53,304 bases of DNA from an uncultured Pelagibacteraceae bacterium (GTDB taxonomy: Bacteria > Pseudomonadota > Alphaproteobacteria > Pelagibacterales > Pelagibacteraceae). The notes beneath the pieces are model-generated. The model was not told the origin of the DNA. It ran no database searches and saw only the letters and a list, made by a program, of their open reading frames with translations. Made by a program: the position numbers and the translations under genes. Below, piece after piece: positions 45,436 through 53,304 of the stretch (the stretch's first letter is position 1; each line of letters starts with the position of its first letter). The DNA is taken from NCBI GenBank assembly GCA_902571975.1, contig CACGED010000006.1, forward strand, positions 1 to 53,304. The letters run 5' to 3'.

Positions 45436-45451
45436 GTTATTGTGAGGATTT

Positions 45452-46360
45452 TTATAATTTTTTTATAAATTTTGAAAGAGCCTCAGCATCAAATTTTTGC
45501 CAATCACTCATTTGACCTCTAGACCAAGTTCTCTGTCTTTTAGCGTATTGTCTGGTTTTTATAACAATATTTAGTTTTAAATCATGCATAGAAGTTTTTT
45601 TTTCAATAAAATCTTTAATCTCTCGTATTCCTATAACTTTGAAAATGTTGCTATCACTCTTCAAATTAAGCTTTAAAAAATCCTTAACTTCTTTTATAGC
45701 TCCATCTTTCATCATTTGGTCTACTCTTTTGGAAATTTTATTAATTAATTCATCTTTGGGATAATCAACATAAATTTTTATAAATTGATTTTTTTTGAAA
45801 GAAGGTTGTGTTTTCGTATACCAATCAAAAACTGATTTCTTTGTAAACGAAATAACTTCATAAGCTCTAATTGATCTTTGAACATCGGTAAGGTCAATCT
45901 TATTTTTTACTAATGGATCAATTTTTAAAAGTTTTAAATAAAATTTTTTTTGACCTAATTTATTTTGCATTCGTCTTATTTTATTACGAATAGGGATTGG
46001 TATTTTTGGAATTTTAACCAATCCATCAGTGAGAGCTTTGAAATAAAGACCAGTACCGCCAACTAAAACTGGTATTTTATTTTTGTCTCTAATTTTTTTA
46101 ATATTCTTTTTTGCTAATTTTAACCAATCACCTAATGAAAACTCTTTTTTAACACTTCTAAAACCATATAAATGGTGATTGATTTTATTCAAATCAGTTT
46201 TTGAAGGTCTAGCAGTCATTACATTTAATTCTTTGTATACTTGCATACTATCTGCATTAATGATTTCTCCATTTAACTTTTTAGCAATTTTCAATGCAGC
46301 TTTAGACTTGCCAGATGCAGTTGGACCTGAGATTAATATTATTTTGGACTTTAGGTCCAT
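45452..46360 (-). CDS. miaA: tRNA dimethylallyltransferase MiaA
   Basis: The 302-residue protein has the P-loop GPTASGKSK at residues 12-20, INADSMQVYKELNVMTARPS (substrate-binding threonine/aspartate region), LVGGTGLYFKALTDGL, and the tRNA-binding DVQRSIRAYEVIS. It ends with TRQYAKRQRTWSRGQ. It adds the dimethylallyl group to A37 of tRNAs reading codons that start with U, which improves codon-anticodon pairing. It lies 5 bases after the DegQ-type protease gene on the same strand and 52 bases ahead of ilvB, where a new promoter appears to begin. Confidence 0.95.
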   Translation of the reverse strand: MDLKSKIILISGPTASGKSKAALKIAKKLNGEIINADSMQVYKELNVMTARPSKTDLNKINHHLYGFRSVKKEFSLGDWLKLAKKNIKKIRDKNKIPVLVGGTGLYFKALTDGLVKIPKIPIPIRNKIRRMQNKLGQKKFYLKLLKIDPLVKNKIDLTDVQRSIRAYEVISFTKKSVFDWYTKTQPSFKKNQFIKIYVDYPKDELINKISKRVDQMMKDGAIKEVKDFLKLNLKSDSNIFKVIGIREIKDFIEKKTSMHDLKLNIVIKTRQYAKRQRTWSRGQMSDWQKFDAEALSKFIKKL

Positions 46361-46365
46361 TTTTA

Positions 46366-47763
46366 TTATTTTAATTTAACACCAATATATGTTCTTTGAT
46401 TTTGGTTATTATAAATTGCAATTAGTAAGTTATTTTCATCACTTCTTAACTTCAATTTTACCACATTATCAAGATCACCTATTGTGTTAATTTTTTTTCT
46501 ATTTGCTTCAACAATAACATTGTTAACTTGTAAATAGTTTATAGGACTATCTTTATCTATTTTAGTGATGACCACTCCACTTGTTCCTTTTGGAAGATTT
46601 CTTACCTCAATATCCTCTTTACTTAATAAACGAACATCTACTTTCAAACCTTCAATTCTCTTTACTTTTGGTTTTTCAATCGCTGGTTTTTGTGCTTTAA
46701 AATCTTCTGAGGTTTCTAATCTTCCAAGAATTATTTCTTTTGTAATTTCTCGTTTATTTCTCCAAACTTTAACAATTACTTTTTTTCCAACATCTGTTTC
46801 AGCAACTATTTTAGGTAGTTCCTTCATTTCATCAATAGGTTTACCATCAAACTCTAAAATTATATCGCCAGGTTTAATCCCTCCTTTGTCGGATGGGCTG
46901 TTATCCGCAACACTTGCAACTAGAGCGCCTCTGGGTTTATCTAATTTTTCTGCATCTGCTATTCCTTGATCTACTACTTGAATTCTAACACCAAGCCATC
47001 CTCTTTTTGTTTCTCCAAATTCAATCAATTGTTCAATTACTTTTTGTGCACTATTAGATGGAATTGCAAAACCTATTCCAATTGAGCCAGATTGGCCAAG
47101 TATAGCTGTATTAATTCCAATAACATCCCCATTCATACTAAATAGTGGACCTCCTGAGTTTCCCTGGTTTATTGAAGCATCAGTTTGAATATAATCTTCA
47201 TATCTTGATATTCCTATACTTCTATTTCTGGCAGAGATAATTCCTGCTGTTACTGTACCTCCGAGACCAAATGGGTTACCAATTGCAATAACCCAATCTC
47301 CAATTCTAGATTTGTCTGAGTTGCCAAATTTTACTGGTTTAAATTTTTCATCAGACTTTATTTTTAATACTGCAATATCCATGCCTGCATCAGCACCGAG
47401 AACTTCAGCTTTATAATCTTCATCTCCATTAACTCTAACAAATATATCTGATGCTCCTTGAATAACATGGTTGTTTGTTATTACAATTCCCTCTTCATCA
47501 ATTATAAAACCTGATCCTAGCGCACTAGTTTGTCTTTGTTGAGGAGAGCCAAACATATCTTCAAATGGTGAACCTGGTGGAAATTCAAATGGCAAAGGAT
47601 TTGATCTAGTTGTTACAGTTGTGGTAGTTGAAATATTTACAACTGACGGCATTAATTTCTCTGCCAAATCTGCAAATGATGATGGAATTTCCTGAGCTTT
47701 AGAGATAGTTAAATAATTTATTGAAATTATTAATATTGATAAAATTTTGTAAATATTTTTCAT
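46366..47763 (-). CDS. degQ: Do/DegQ-family periplasmic serine protease
   Basis: From ATG 47763 the protein has 465 residues: a signal peptide (MKNIYKILSILIISINYLTI, cleavage after about residue 23), then a trypsin-like domain with the catalytic triad His near 98 (TNNHVIQ), Asp near 127 (DAGMDIAVLK) and Ser near 202 (GNSGGPLF). Two PDZ domains follow (GWLGVRIQVVDQ and LPKGTSGVVITKI). It degrades or holds misfolded envelope proteins. An upstream in-frame ATG at 47778 would add five residues before the signal peptide; 47763 is preferred because it forms an ATGA overlap with the DUF2065 stop. It belongs to the hflKC envelope quality-control operon. Confidence 0.93.
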   Translation of the reverse strand: MKNIYKILSILIISINYLTISKAQEIPSSFADLAEKLMPSVVNISTTTTVTTRSNPLPFEFPPGSPFEDMFGSPQQRQTSALGSGFIIDEEGIVITNNHVIQGASDIFVRVNGDEDYKAEVLGADAGMDIAVLKIKSDEKFKPVKFGNSDKSRIGDWVIAIGNPFGLGGTVTAGIISARNRSIGISRYEDYIQTDASINQGNSGGPLFSMNGDVIGINTAILGQSGSIGIGFAIPSNSAQKVIEQLIEFGETKRGWLGVRIQVVDQGIADAEKLDKPRGALVASVADNSPSDKGGIKPGDIILEFDGKPIDEMKELPKIVAETDVGKKVIVKVWRNKREITKEIILGRLETSEDFKAQKPAIEKPKVKRIEGLKVDVRLLSKEDIEVRNLPKGTSGVVITKIDKDSPINYLQVNNVIVEANRKKINTIGDLDNVVKLKLRSDENNLLIAIYNNQNQRTYIGVKLK

Positions 47764-47945
47764 GTCTTTGAATACCAAATAATTATAAATCCTATAATTG
47801 CAAATACTAACCCACCAGTTCTCAATTGTTTATCAGCTACAGCATCAAGTTTTTTTAACATATTTTTCATTTTTGATGGAAATAAGGCATATAATACGCC
47901 TTCAATAAATAAGAAAAGACCAAAAGTTATGATCAATTCTCTCAT
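47760..47945 (-). CDS. Small membrane protein, DUF2065 family
   Basis: The 61-residue protein has two membrane helices: residues about 4-18 (LIITFGLFLFIEGVLYALFP) and about 44-58 (GGLVFAIIGFIIIWY). A short polar loop between them carries KMKNMLKKLDAVADKQLR, and this layout is typical of DUF2065/YjeT-like proteins. The family is commonly found between hflC and a Deg-type protease in proteobacteria, as here. Its function is not established. It starts 17 bases after hflC and overlaps degQ by 4 bases. Confidence 0.88.
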   Translation of the reverse strand: MRELIITFGLFLFIEGVLYALFPSKMKNMLKKLDAVADKQLRTGGLVFAIIGFIIIWYSKT

Positions 47946-47962
47946 CTTGGTTAAAAATTTGT

Positions 47963-48823
47963 TTATTTTTGTTTATTTCCAAAAAATTTAAAAAATTCAC
48001 TATCTGGTGATAAAATCATTGAAGTTTCTCCACCAATTAAAGCTTTTTGGTATGCTTGCATTGCCCTATAAAATCCAAAAAATTCAGGGTCTTGTCCAAA
48101 TGCATCAGCAAAAATTTTATTTTTCTGACCGTCTCCTTCACCTTTCATAATCTCAGATTTTTTTTCTGCTTCAGCTAAAATAACTGTAACTTCTTTATCT
48201 GCAGTTGATGTTATTGTGACTGCCATTTCAGCCCCTTTTGCTCTAAACTCTTTAGCTTCTCTTTCTCTCTCAGTTTGCATTCTTCTGAAGATTGCATCAC
48301 TATTTGCCTGAGGTAAATCAGCTCTTTTAATTCTTACGTCAACTATTTTAATGCCAAAATTTTCAGCTTCATTATTAACACCTTGTTGAATTAAAGCCAT
48401 TTGCTTTGATCTATCTTCAGATAATAATGTTTGTAGTTTTTGTTGACCTAACACATTTCTTATTCTTGAATTAATAATCGTTGCAAGTCTTGATCTTGCA
48501 ACTCTCTCATTTCCAACTGAAATATAGAATTTTAATGGATCTATAATTTGAAATCTAGCAAAAGCATCAACTATCAAACGTTTTTGATCAGATGCAATGA
48601 CTTCCTCAGGTGGGGTATCTAAATTTAAAACTCTTTTATCTAAAAATACTACATTTTGAATAAATGGAATCTTAAAATTTAATCCTGGCTTTAAAATAAT
48701 TCTCTTGGGATCACCAAACTGAAGAACAATGGCTTGATTTACTTCTTTAACAATAAATATTGAAAAGAATAGAGTCGCTCCTATCAAGATAATTATCGGT
48801 AATATAAATTTTCCAGCTTTCAT
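47963..48823 (-). CDS. hflC: FtsH-modulating SPFH protein HflC
   Basis: The 286-residue protein has one N-terminal membrane helix (ILPIIILIGATLFFSIFIV near residues 7-25) and a periplasmic SPFH/band-7 domain with VNQAIVLQFGDPKRIILKPG, ARSRLATIINSRIRNVLGQQ and VDVRIKRADLPQ. A long helix follows (QTEREREAKEFRAKG). HflC and HflK form a large membrane cage around the FtsH protease and restrict its access to substrates. Its start overlaps the hflK stop by one base. Length and order are normal. Confidence 0.95.
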   Translation of the reverse strand: MKAGKFILPIIILIGATLFFSIFIVKEVNQAIVLQFGDPKRIILKPGLNFKIPFIQNVVFLDKRVLNLDTPPEEVIASDQKRLIVDAFARFQIIDPLKFYISVGNERVARSRLATIINSRIRNVLGQQKLQTLLSEDRSKQMALIQQGVNNEAENFGIKIVDVRIKRADLPQANSDAIFRRMQTEREREAKEFRAKGAEMAVTITSTADKEVTVILAEAEKKSEIMKGEGDGQKNKIFADAFGQDPEFFGFYRAMQAYQKALIGGETSMILSPDSEFFKFFGNKQK

Positions 48824-49923
48824 TAATTTGTTCCTGATTTTAATTCTTGTAACGGTAGATAAGGAACTACACCTGATCCCGAATCTTTATCTATTATAAT
48901 TTTATTAATATCAGCAAGCACTTGCTCCATTGTCTCTAAATACATTCTTTCCTGAGTAACTTCCTTTGCTTTAGCGTACTCTGTATAAATTGATAAAAAT
49001 CTACTTGCTTCACCCTCTGCTTTTGCAACAACCTCTTTTTTATAAGCTTCAGCAGCTTGTAAAATTTTGGCAGCTTCTCCTCGTGCTCTTGGTATTACAT
49101 CATTAGCATAAGCCTCTGCCTCATTTTTTGACCTCTCCATATCAGCTCTTGCAGCCTGTACATCTCTAAATGCATCAATAACTTGATCTGGCGGGTCGGC
49201 TTTTTGGGTTTGAACTTGTGTAATCAGTACTCCACTTTCATATTCGTCAAGTATCCCTTGAATAATATCTTGAGTATCTCTTTCAATAACAGCTCTTCCT
49301 TCCGTAAGAATTGGTTGAATATCAGATCTTGCTATAACTTCTCTCATGGCAGTTTCTGCTGCTGCTTTTACTGTACCTTCTGGATCTTGAATTTTAAAAA
49401 GAAAATTACCTGCATCTTTTATTACCCAAAATACTGAAAAGTCTATGTTTACTATATTTTCATCACCTGTTAGCATCAAGCTTTCCTCTGGAACATCTGC
49501 AACACCACCGCCTTGACCAAATCCACTATCTCTCTCTGATCTAAAACCGATGTCCATTCTATTAACTTTTGTAACTTTTGGAGTTAACACACTCTCAATT
49601 GGGAATGGAAAATGATAATTTAATCCTGGTTGAGTGGTATTTACAAACTTTCCAAATCTTAAGACCACGCCCTGTTCATCAGGTAAAACTCTATACAAAC
49701 CACTCAATGCCCAAATTACAACTAGTATGATCAAACCTAATATAATAGGTTTTTTTCCACCTGCACCACTTCCAGTAAATTTGTTTATAGTGTCTTGCAA
49801 TTTTTTGATTGCTTCATCTAAATTAGGAGGAGTTGGGCCTCTTCTGAAACCTCCACCATTTCCGCTTCCTCCACCACTACCTGGAGGGCTTCCCCATGGA
49901 CTTTGATTTTTGTAAATCGTCAT
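48823..49923 (-). CDS. hflK: FtsH-modulating SPFH protein HflK
   Basis: The 366-residue protein begins with a glycine/proline-rich cytoplasmic segment (WGSPPGSGGGSGNGGGFRRG), then one membrane helix near residues 58-75 (IILGLIILVVIWALSGLY) and the band-7 domain (GVVLRFGKFVNTTQPGLNYH). It then has NIDFSVFWVIKDA and the long helical region ARADMERSKNEAEAYANDVI. It partners HflC in the cage that controls FtsH. It is the first gene of the hflKC-DUF2065-degQ-miaA run and diverges from the Mrp gene across a 53-base gap. No clear Shine-Dalgarno is seen. Confidence 0.95.
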   Translation of the reverse strand: MTIYKNQSPWGSPPGSGGGSGNGGGFRRGPTPPNLDEAIKKLQDTINKFTGSGAGGKKPIILGLIILVVIWALSGLYRVLPDEQGVVLRFGKFVNTTQPGLNYHFPFPIESVLTPKVTKVNRMDIGFRSERDSGFGQGGGVADVPEESLMLTGDENIVNIDFSVFWVIKDAGNFLFKIQDPEGTVKAAAETAMREVIARSDIQPILTEGRAVIERDTQDIIQGILDEYESGVLITQVQTQKADPPDQVIDAFRDVQAARADMERSKNEAEAYANDVIPRARGEAAKILQAAEAYKKEVVAKAEGEASRFLSIYTEYAKAKEVTQERMYLETMEQVLADINKIIIDKDSGSGVVPYLPLQELKSGTN

Positions 49924-49933
49924 TATGACATTC

Positions 49934-49961
49934 TATATAGTGTCTTTATATTCAAAAACAA
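49934..49961 (-). promoter_or_regulatory. Candidate promoter of hflK
   Basis: On the minus strand TTGTTT (49961-49956) and TATATA (49939-49934) are 16 bases apart in the 53-base divergent gap. The predicted start lies within about five bases of the hflK ATG, another possible near-leaderless start. Weak boxes in AT-rich DNA make this tentative. Confidence 0.3.
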
Positions 49962-49976
49962 GGTAAGTGTATTTTT

Positions 49977-50801
49977 ATGAATGATAAAAAAGTAGGTCTT
50001 AGTGACACAATGAAGGCAAAAACTGAGCCAAAAACCTTCAAAAGAAACCCAATTCCAGGGACTAAGTTTACAATTGCAATATCTAGTGCAAAGGGTGGTG
50101 TTGGAAAATCTACTTTTGCTACAAATTTGGCTTTAGCATTAAAAAAAGTTGGATGTAAAGTTGGAATTTTAGATGCTGATATTTATGGTCCATCTTTACC
50201 AAAACTATTCTCTATAAATGAAAAACCAGACAGCGATGGTCAAACTTTAAAACCAATTATAAAGTATGAAATTCAATGTATGTCGATTGGTTTTCTAACA
50301 GATGAGCAAACACCGATGATCTGGAGAGGACCAATGGTAACTAGTGCTATTAAAACCTTTACTCAAAAAGTTGGTTGGAAAGATTTAGACTTCATTATTG
50401 TTGATATGCCTCCAGGAACAGGTGACACACAATTAACTTTTGCACAAGAAATTAGTGTTGATGGTGCAATCATAGTATCAACTCCTCAGGAAATAGCACT
50501 CCAAGATGTAAAAAGAGGAATTAGAATGTTTGAAAAATTAAAAGTAAATATTATCGGATTAATTGACAATATGAGTCACTTTATCGGAGATGACGGAAAA
50601 AAATATGCAATTTTTGGAGAGAATGGTGTTGAAAGAACCGCACAAGAATTTGAGAAGAAATTTTTAGGACAAATACCAATAAACTCTGACGTTGGGAAAT
50701 ATGGGGATATGGGAATTCCTATTGTTGAGAAAGATCCAGATCATGAAATTACAAAAATTTATTTAAAATTTGCAGAAGATATTAAACAATCCTACCTTTA
50801 A
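49977..50801 (+). CDS. Mrp/ApbC-family P-loop ATPase (Fe-S carrier type)
   Basis: The 274-residue protein has the deviant Walker [12 protein letters not shown] at residues 36-46, [14 protein letters not shown], and [16 protein letters not shown], the Mrp/Nbp35 signature, then [14 protein letters not shown]. Mrp/ApbC proteins carry iron-sulfur clusters to target enzymes. The usual cluster-binding CxxC before the DIFG-like segment is missing here: the region reads [17 protein letters not shown]. No N-terminal DUF59 domain is present either. It lies alone on the plus strand between hflK and the convergent thyX, overlapping the thyX end by 20 bases. Confidence 0.9.
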   Translation: MNDKKVGLSDTMKAKTEPKTFKRNPIPGTKFTIAISSAKGGVGKSTFATNLALALKKVGCKVGILDADIYGPSLPKLFSINEKPDSDGQTLKPIIKYEIQCMSIGFLTDEQTPMIWRGPMVTSAIKTFTQKVGWKDLDFIIVDMPPGTGDTQLTFAQEISVDGAIIVSTPQEIALQDVKRGIRMFEKLKVNIIGLIDNMSHFIGDDGKKYAIFGENGVERTAQEFEKKFLGQIPINSDVGKYGDMGIPIVEKDPDHEITKIYLKFAEDIKQSYL

Positions 50802-51729
50802 TTTCGAAAGCCTCCATTAGTTCATTCCATTCTCTTTTTGAAAGTCCAGATTGTTCTAAATTTATTTCCTCGCCTTTTAATAGTTTTTGAATAATAACTT
50901 TTCCTTTTGCTGAAACTTCTGTGCCACCTACTCTATAATCCATGAAAGCATCATATGTAATAGGAACCCATCTCTTAAGTGTATTTAACATTATATCTGC
51001 ATAAACTCTAATTTCATATTGGGCATGATGATCAGCACGTAATCTTAAAAAATTCATTAAGTTTAAAAGATCAGTTTTCCAATACCACTGGGTATACGTA
51101 TTCAAAGTTAGGTTCATTCTCGCTAATTCTCTGGCTAATCCTTTTTTATTTTCATCAATTGTAGACCCATCAAATTTCTGATTAAGCATAGTTTCGTAGT
51201 TATCATATGTTCTTTCAGCGTCATTTTTTAAAAGTTCTAAAACTTCTTCTGCTTGTTCTCCCTTAATCACATCACCTCGACCTTGTCTATTTGCAATTGA
51301 TTGGGCTGCTAAATTTTCTGGATCAGGTAAATAAAATTCTTTATCTAAAATTGAATATCTTGCAGAGTACTCATTGACGTTTGCTGTACGATGTCTAATC
51401 CATTGTCTTGCTATAAATATTGGAAGTTTTACATGATATTTAATTTCACACATTTCGAATGGGGTACTGTGCCAATGACGCATAAGGTATTTTATTAGAC
51501 CACTATCAGTTGAAACCTGTTTAGTTCCTTTACCGTAAGAAACTCTTGCGGACTGTACAATTGAGCTATCATCTCCCATATAATCTATTACTCTTATAAA
51601 TCCGTGATCTAATGCTGGTATTGCATCGTATAATATTTTTTCTAATTCAGGTGCAGTAACTCTTTTAGTTAAAGTCTCTTGCGATTGTTGTTCTTTTATG
51701 TCGTTTATTTGGTCTTTAGTAAGTTTCAT
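50782..51729 (-). CDS. thyX: Flavin-dependent thymidylate synthase ThyX
   Basis: The 315-residue protein has the ThyX signature [15 protein letters not shown] near residues 112-126 (RHRxxSxxExSxR pattern with Ala for the first Ser), preceded by [20 protein letters not shown]. It has a C-terminal [20 protein letters not shown] with the substrate-binding RLRxxxxAQxEIR motif. It methylates dUMP to dTMP using methylene-tetrahydrofolate and FAD-bound hydride, and replaces ThyA. It is convergent with the Mrp gene (20-base overlap) and divergent from ssrA. Extra residues at the N terminus compared with short ThyX proteins are normal for alphaproteobacteria. Confidence 0.96.
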   Translation of the reverse strand: MKLTKDQINDIKEQQSQETLTKRVTAPELEKILYDAIPALDHGFIRVIDYMGDDSSIVQSARVSYGKGTKQVSTDSGLIKYLMRHWHSTPFEMCEIKYHVKLPIFIARQWIRHRTANVNEYSARYSILDKEFYLPDPENLAAQSIANRQGRGDVIKGEQAEEVLELLKNDAERTYDNYETMLNQKFDGSTIDENKKGLARELARMNLTLNTYTQWYWKTDLLNLMNFLRLRADHHAQYEIRVYADIMLNTLKRWVPITYDAFMDYRVGGTEVSAKGKVIIQKLLKGEEINLEQSGLSKREWNELMEAFEIKGRIV

Positions 51730-51739
51730 GAATAAATTA

Positions 51740-51767
51740 TTGAATCTCTTTAAATTGGTTTTATATT
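51740..51767 (+). promoter_or_regulatory. Candidate promoter of ssrA
   Basis: TTGAAT (51740-51745) and TATATT (51762-51767) are 16 bases apart. The predicted start, near 51774, coincides with the first base of a GTTGG-TTTT-CCAAC hairpin (51774-51787) that would cap the 5' end of the precursor RNA. Confidence 0.5.
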
Positions 51768-51773
51768 AATAAT

Positions 51774-52031
51774 GTTGGTTTTCCAACTATGACGATAAAC
51801 GAATTTCGTAATAACCATTACGGACGTGGGGGCAGTACCCACCACCTCCACCATTTTCAACTTATGGGGGTGAATTAGGATCGACGGGTGTCTAAAAGTT
51901 GTTCTTTCGTTCGGTATAGTCCCGCCGTAATGGACTAAATTATAAATGCTAACGAAAGTTATGCACTTGCAGCTTAATTAATTTATTAATTGAGTTACGG
52001 GGTTTGGGGCACCTGGCAACAGAACGCCCCT
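51774..52031 (+). ncRNA. ssrA: tmRNA, circularly permuted two-piece type (acceptor piece then coding piece)
   Basis: The order is inverted relative to one-piece tmRNA. First comes the acceptor piece with the T-arm (GTGGG...CCCAC, 51826-51842) and the 3' end CACCTCC-A-CCA (51843-51853). A 12-base spacer follows. The coding piece then begins GGGGGTG (51866-51872), which pairs with CACCTCC to rebuild the acceptor stem, followed by the alanine tmRNA-like GGATCGACGGG. The tag frame GCT AAC GAA AGT TAT GCA CTT GCA GCT TAA (51948-51977) encodes ANESYALAA. The piece ends with a GGGGC...GCCCC hairpin (52006-52030). CCATTACGG (51815-51823) and CCGTAATGG (51925-51933) can join the two pieces. The RNA rescues stalled ribosomes and tags their products for proteolysis. 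The 5' and 3' ends are approximate. Confidence 0.95.
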
Positions 52032-52165
52032 TAATAATCAAAATATTGTATTTCAAAATAACATCTTTGAAAAATCTCAATGAAGTCTGGAAATAGAAAT
52101 TATATGCTAGAAAGTGAGGTTTAAATTAATATTAATTTTAATACAAGTACCATTCAATATCTTGT
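52032..52165. other. AT-rich spacer between ssrA and the orphan gene
   Basis: These 134 bases hold no supported gene. No tRNA-like fold and no clear intrinsic terminator beyond the tmRNA 3' hairpin were seen. The segment separates the plus-strand ssrA from the minus-strand orphan gene, whose stop lies at 52166. I saw no obvious copy of the tmRNA end that would mark an integration site. Confidence 0.5.
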
Positions 52166-52960
52166 TTATGAAAATTTTGAATTTTTAATATATTTTTTTT
52201 TGTTAGTTGTAATTTTGTATTTAATCTTCTTAAAAAAAAAATTAAATATTTTTTCGACAGTAGATTTTTTTAAAGTTAAAAAATATTCTTTTGATTGTAA
52301 AATTGAGATATCACCATTAATATTGATTAAACATTCTTTGACCAAATAGCTTTGATTTTTTTCATTCTCTGAAATATCAATAAATGGGTGTGTTTTTATA
52401 GACAAAGAGTTAAAATCACCATCAAAATTAAAATAATCAATTGTTGGTGTTAAAATATAATTAACTCCATTTAATGAAAATTTAACTTTTACGTTATATC
52501 CATTTCTAATTCCATAAATTAATTTTTCTACTTTTTTAGTATCATTTATATCATTAATAGAATTAAATCTTAATTTATTATGCAAATTTCTCTCGTACCA
52601 ATTGTAGTATTTATAAGAATATTTATGCATACCAATTTCATTATAGATCTCGGAATTTTGACTTGATCTTAAAACACAGTGTTTCATATTTGAGTAATAT
52701 AACAAAAAACAATTGAAGTTTTTATATTTTGATTGATTTTTTTGAAAAATTCTAAGTGACTCAGAGGATGTGTGATATGGTTGAATTCCAACTACAAAAT
52801 CATTTGTATATGCAATATTTACAAAAGGTATGATTTCCTCAAAATTATTTTTAGATTCTAATCCAATTTTTATATCTGAAAACATTTTTACACTATTTAA
52901 CAAGTTTTCAAATTTGCCAAAAATAATATTATTTTTTTTAGTTGAGTATAAAAGTTTCAC
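52166..52960 (-). CDS. Hypothetical protein of unknown family
   Basis: I do not recognise this 264-residue protein. It is rich in Asn, Lys, Ile, Tyr and Phe, has no signal peptide or membrane helix, and ends in a strongly basic tail (NKKKYIKNSKF). Blocks such as GIQPYHTSSESLRIFQKN, FNCFLLYYSNMKHCVLRSS and GIRNGYNVKVKFSLNGVNYI look like a globular fold. Codon use is more extreme in A/T than in neighbouring core genes, which may indicate relaxed or foreign origin. The start is GTG at 52960 without a Shine-Dalgarno, behind a TATAAT box and two palindromes (52993-53031). It lies beside ssrA, a frequent integration site. That it encodes a protein is likely but not certain. Confidence 0.6.
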   Translation of the reverse strand: MKLLYSTKKNNIIFGKFENLLNSVKMFSDIKIGLESKNNFEEIIPFVNIAYTNDFVVGIQPYHTSSESLRIFQKNQSKYKNFNCFLLYYSNMKHCVLRSSQNSEIYNEIGMHKYSYKYYNWYERNLHNKLRFNSINDINDTKKVEKLIYGIRNGYNVKVKFSLNGVNYILTPTIDYFNFDGDFNSLSIKTHPFIDISENEKNQSYLVKECLININGDISILQSKEYFLTLKKSTVEKIFNFFFKKIKYKITTNKKKYIKNSKFS

Positions 52961-52973
52961 TAAGGCTTTCTAA

Positions 52974-53031
52974 ATTATAAAAATGTAATTTAGTATGTTA
53001 AATTATACAAATCAGGTATGTTAAATCATAC
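52974..53031 (-). promoter_or_regulatory. Promoter with tandem palindromic operator-like sites upstream of the orphan gene
   Basis: On the minus strand TTTAAC (53002-52997) and TATAAT (52979-52974) are 17 bases apart, giving a start near 52967. Two near-identical palindromic 16-mers, GTATGTTAAATTATAC (52993-53008) and GTATGTTAAATCATAC (53016-53031), lie 23 bases apart. The nearer one covers the -35 box. This is the usual arrangement for two repressor dimers on one face of the helix. The repeats are seen; binding is inferred. Confidence 0.5.
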
Positions 53032-53304
53032 ATTAAATAGCCTCAAATATCTTATTTTTTCTTACAATTTTCTAAATAGAGAATAAAGAAACTCTAAATG
53101 ATAAAATATTATTTTATCAATAATTTTTTTATAGAAATTTGATGAAGTTCATTAAATTCTTAAAACAAGTTTTTGGAAAAGTAATAAAACTCTCAATGAA
53201 ATCTTTCAAAAAAGGTATATATTATGTTATTAATTAAAATTAAGAGCGAAACATAACACCACTATATTGACAAAAATGATAGCTTTATTAACAACAGATA
53301 CTAA
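53032..53304. other. AT-rich right edge without a supported gene
   Basis: No recognisable gene was found in these 273 bases. A 31-codon plus-strand frame (53142-53237) encodes a lysine-rich, possibly amphipathic peptide (MKFIKFLKQVFGKVIK at its start), but it lacks a ribosome site and could be chance. No tRNA, repeat or terminator is evident. Confidence 0.45.

Noticed and set aside
51866..52031. Standard one-piece tmRNA starting at 51866
   Set aside because: The CCA end lies upstream (51851-51853) and pairs with the 51866 end, so the gene is permuted.

Overview
The window looks like a piece of a streamlined alphaproteobacterial genome of the SAR11 / Pelagibacter type. The DNA is strongly AT-rich, genes abut or overlap by 1-4 bases in long co-directional runs, there is a circularly permuted two-piece tmRNA gene, thymidylate is made by ThyX, and there are many high-affinity amino-acid-type ABC transporters, Fe(II)/2-oxoglutarate oxygenases and small exporters. 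No rRNA, tRNA, insertion sequence, phage gene or CRISPR array was seen. The organism call is an inference from these traits.

Layout. (1) 1-10562, plus strand: the end of a TauD-like dioxygenase, a GMC (choline-dehydrogenase-like) flavoprotein, a DMT exporter and an isopenicillin-N-synthase-like oxygenase. A 101-base leader with riboswitch-like architecture follows, then a compact catabolic operon: luciferase-like monooxygenase, thiamine-PP enzyme, DUF1185 'amino acid synthesis' protein, alpha/beta hydrolase, aldehyde dehydrogenase and a second DMT exporter. (2) 10636-11826: an abundant-type periplasmic binding protein with its own 14-bp palindrome and a strong terminator. (3) 24385 back to 11873, minus strand: fifteen tightly packed genes holding two complete branched-chain/HAAT ABC permease sets, AzlCD, a secreted pentapeptide-repeat protein, glutarate 2-hydroxylase (GlaH/CsiD), a ProC-like reductase and LysE. 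Only the right-hand set carries its binding protein in the operon; the left-hand set may use the convergent one at 10636. (4) 24479-34820: a mixed accessory block with a LysE/RhtB exporter behind a bistable inverted-repeat leader, DUF2805 protein, glutaredoxin, DUF1479 oxygenase, MsrB, HDAC-family hydrolase, D-2-hydroxyacid dehydrogenase, DMT exporter, indolepyruvate ferredoxin oxidoreductase (frameshifted at an A8 tract) and a DadA-like oxidase. (5) 34895-49923, minus strand: the core block hflK-hflC-DUF2065-degQ-miaA-ilvB-ilvH-ilvC-leuA-mreB-mreC-mreD-mrdA-rodA. (6) 49977-53304: Mrp/ApbC ATPase, thyX, the permuted ssrA, then an orphan AT-rich gene with tandem palindromes upstream and a gene-poor edge.

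How it fits together. The accessory two-thirds is built around scavenging and remodelling of amino acids and small carboxylates: import by HAAT systems, oxidation by flavin, iron/2-oxoglutarate or thiamine enzymes, and relief of imbalance by DMT, LysE and AzlCD exporters. The core third makes branched-chain amino acids, builds the cell wall and cell shape, and handles envelope protein quality control. The best candidates for undescribed biology are the RNA-like leader plus catabolic operon at 3920-10562, the two-HAAT/GlaH operon, the bistable leader at 25095-25147, the IOR frameshift, and the orphan gene with palindromic operators beside ssrA.
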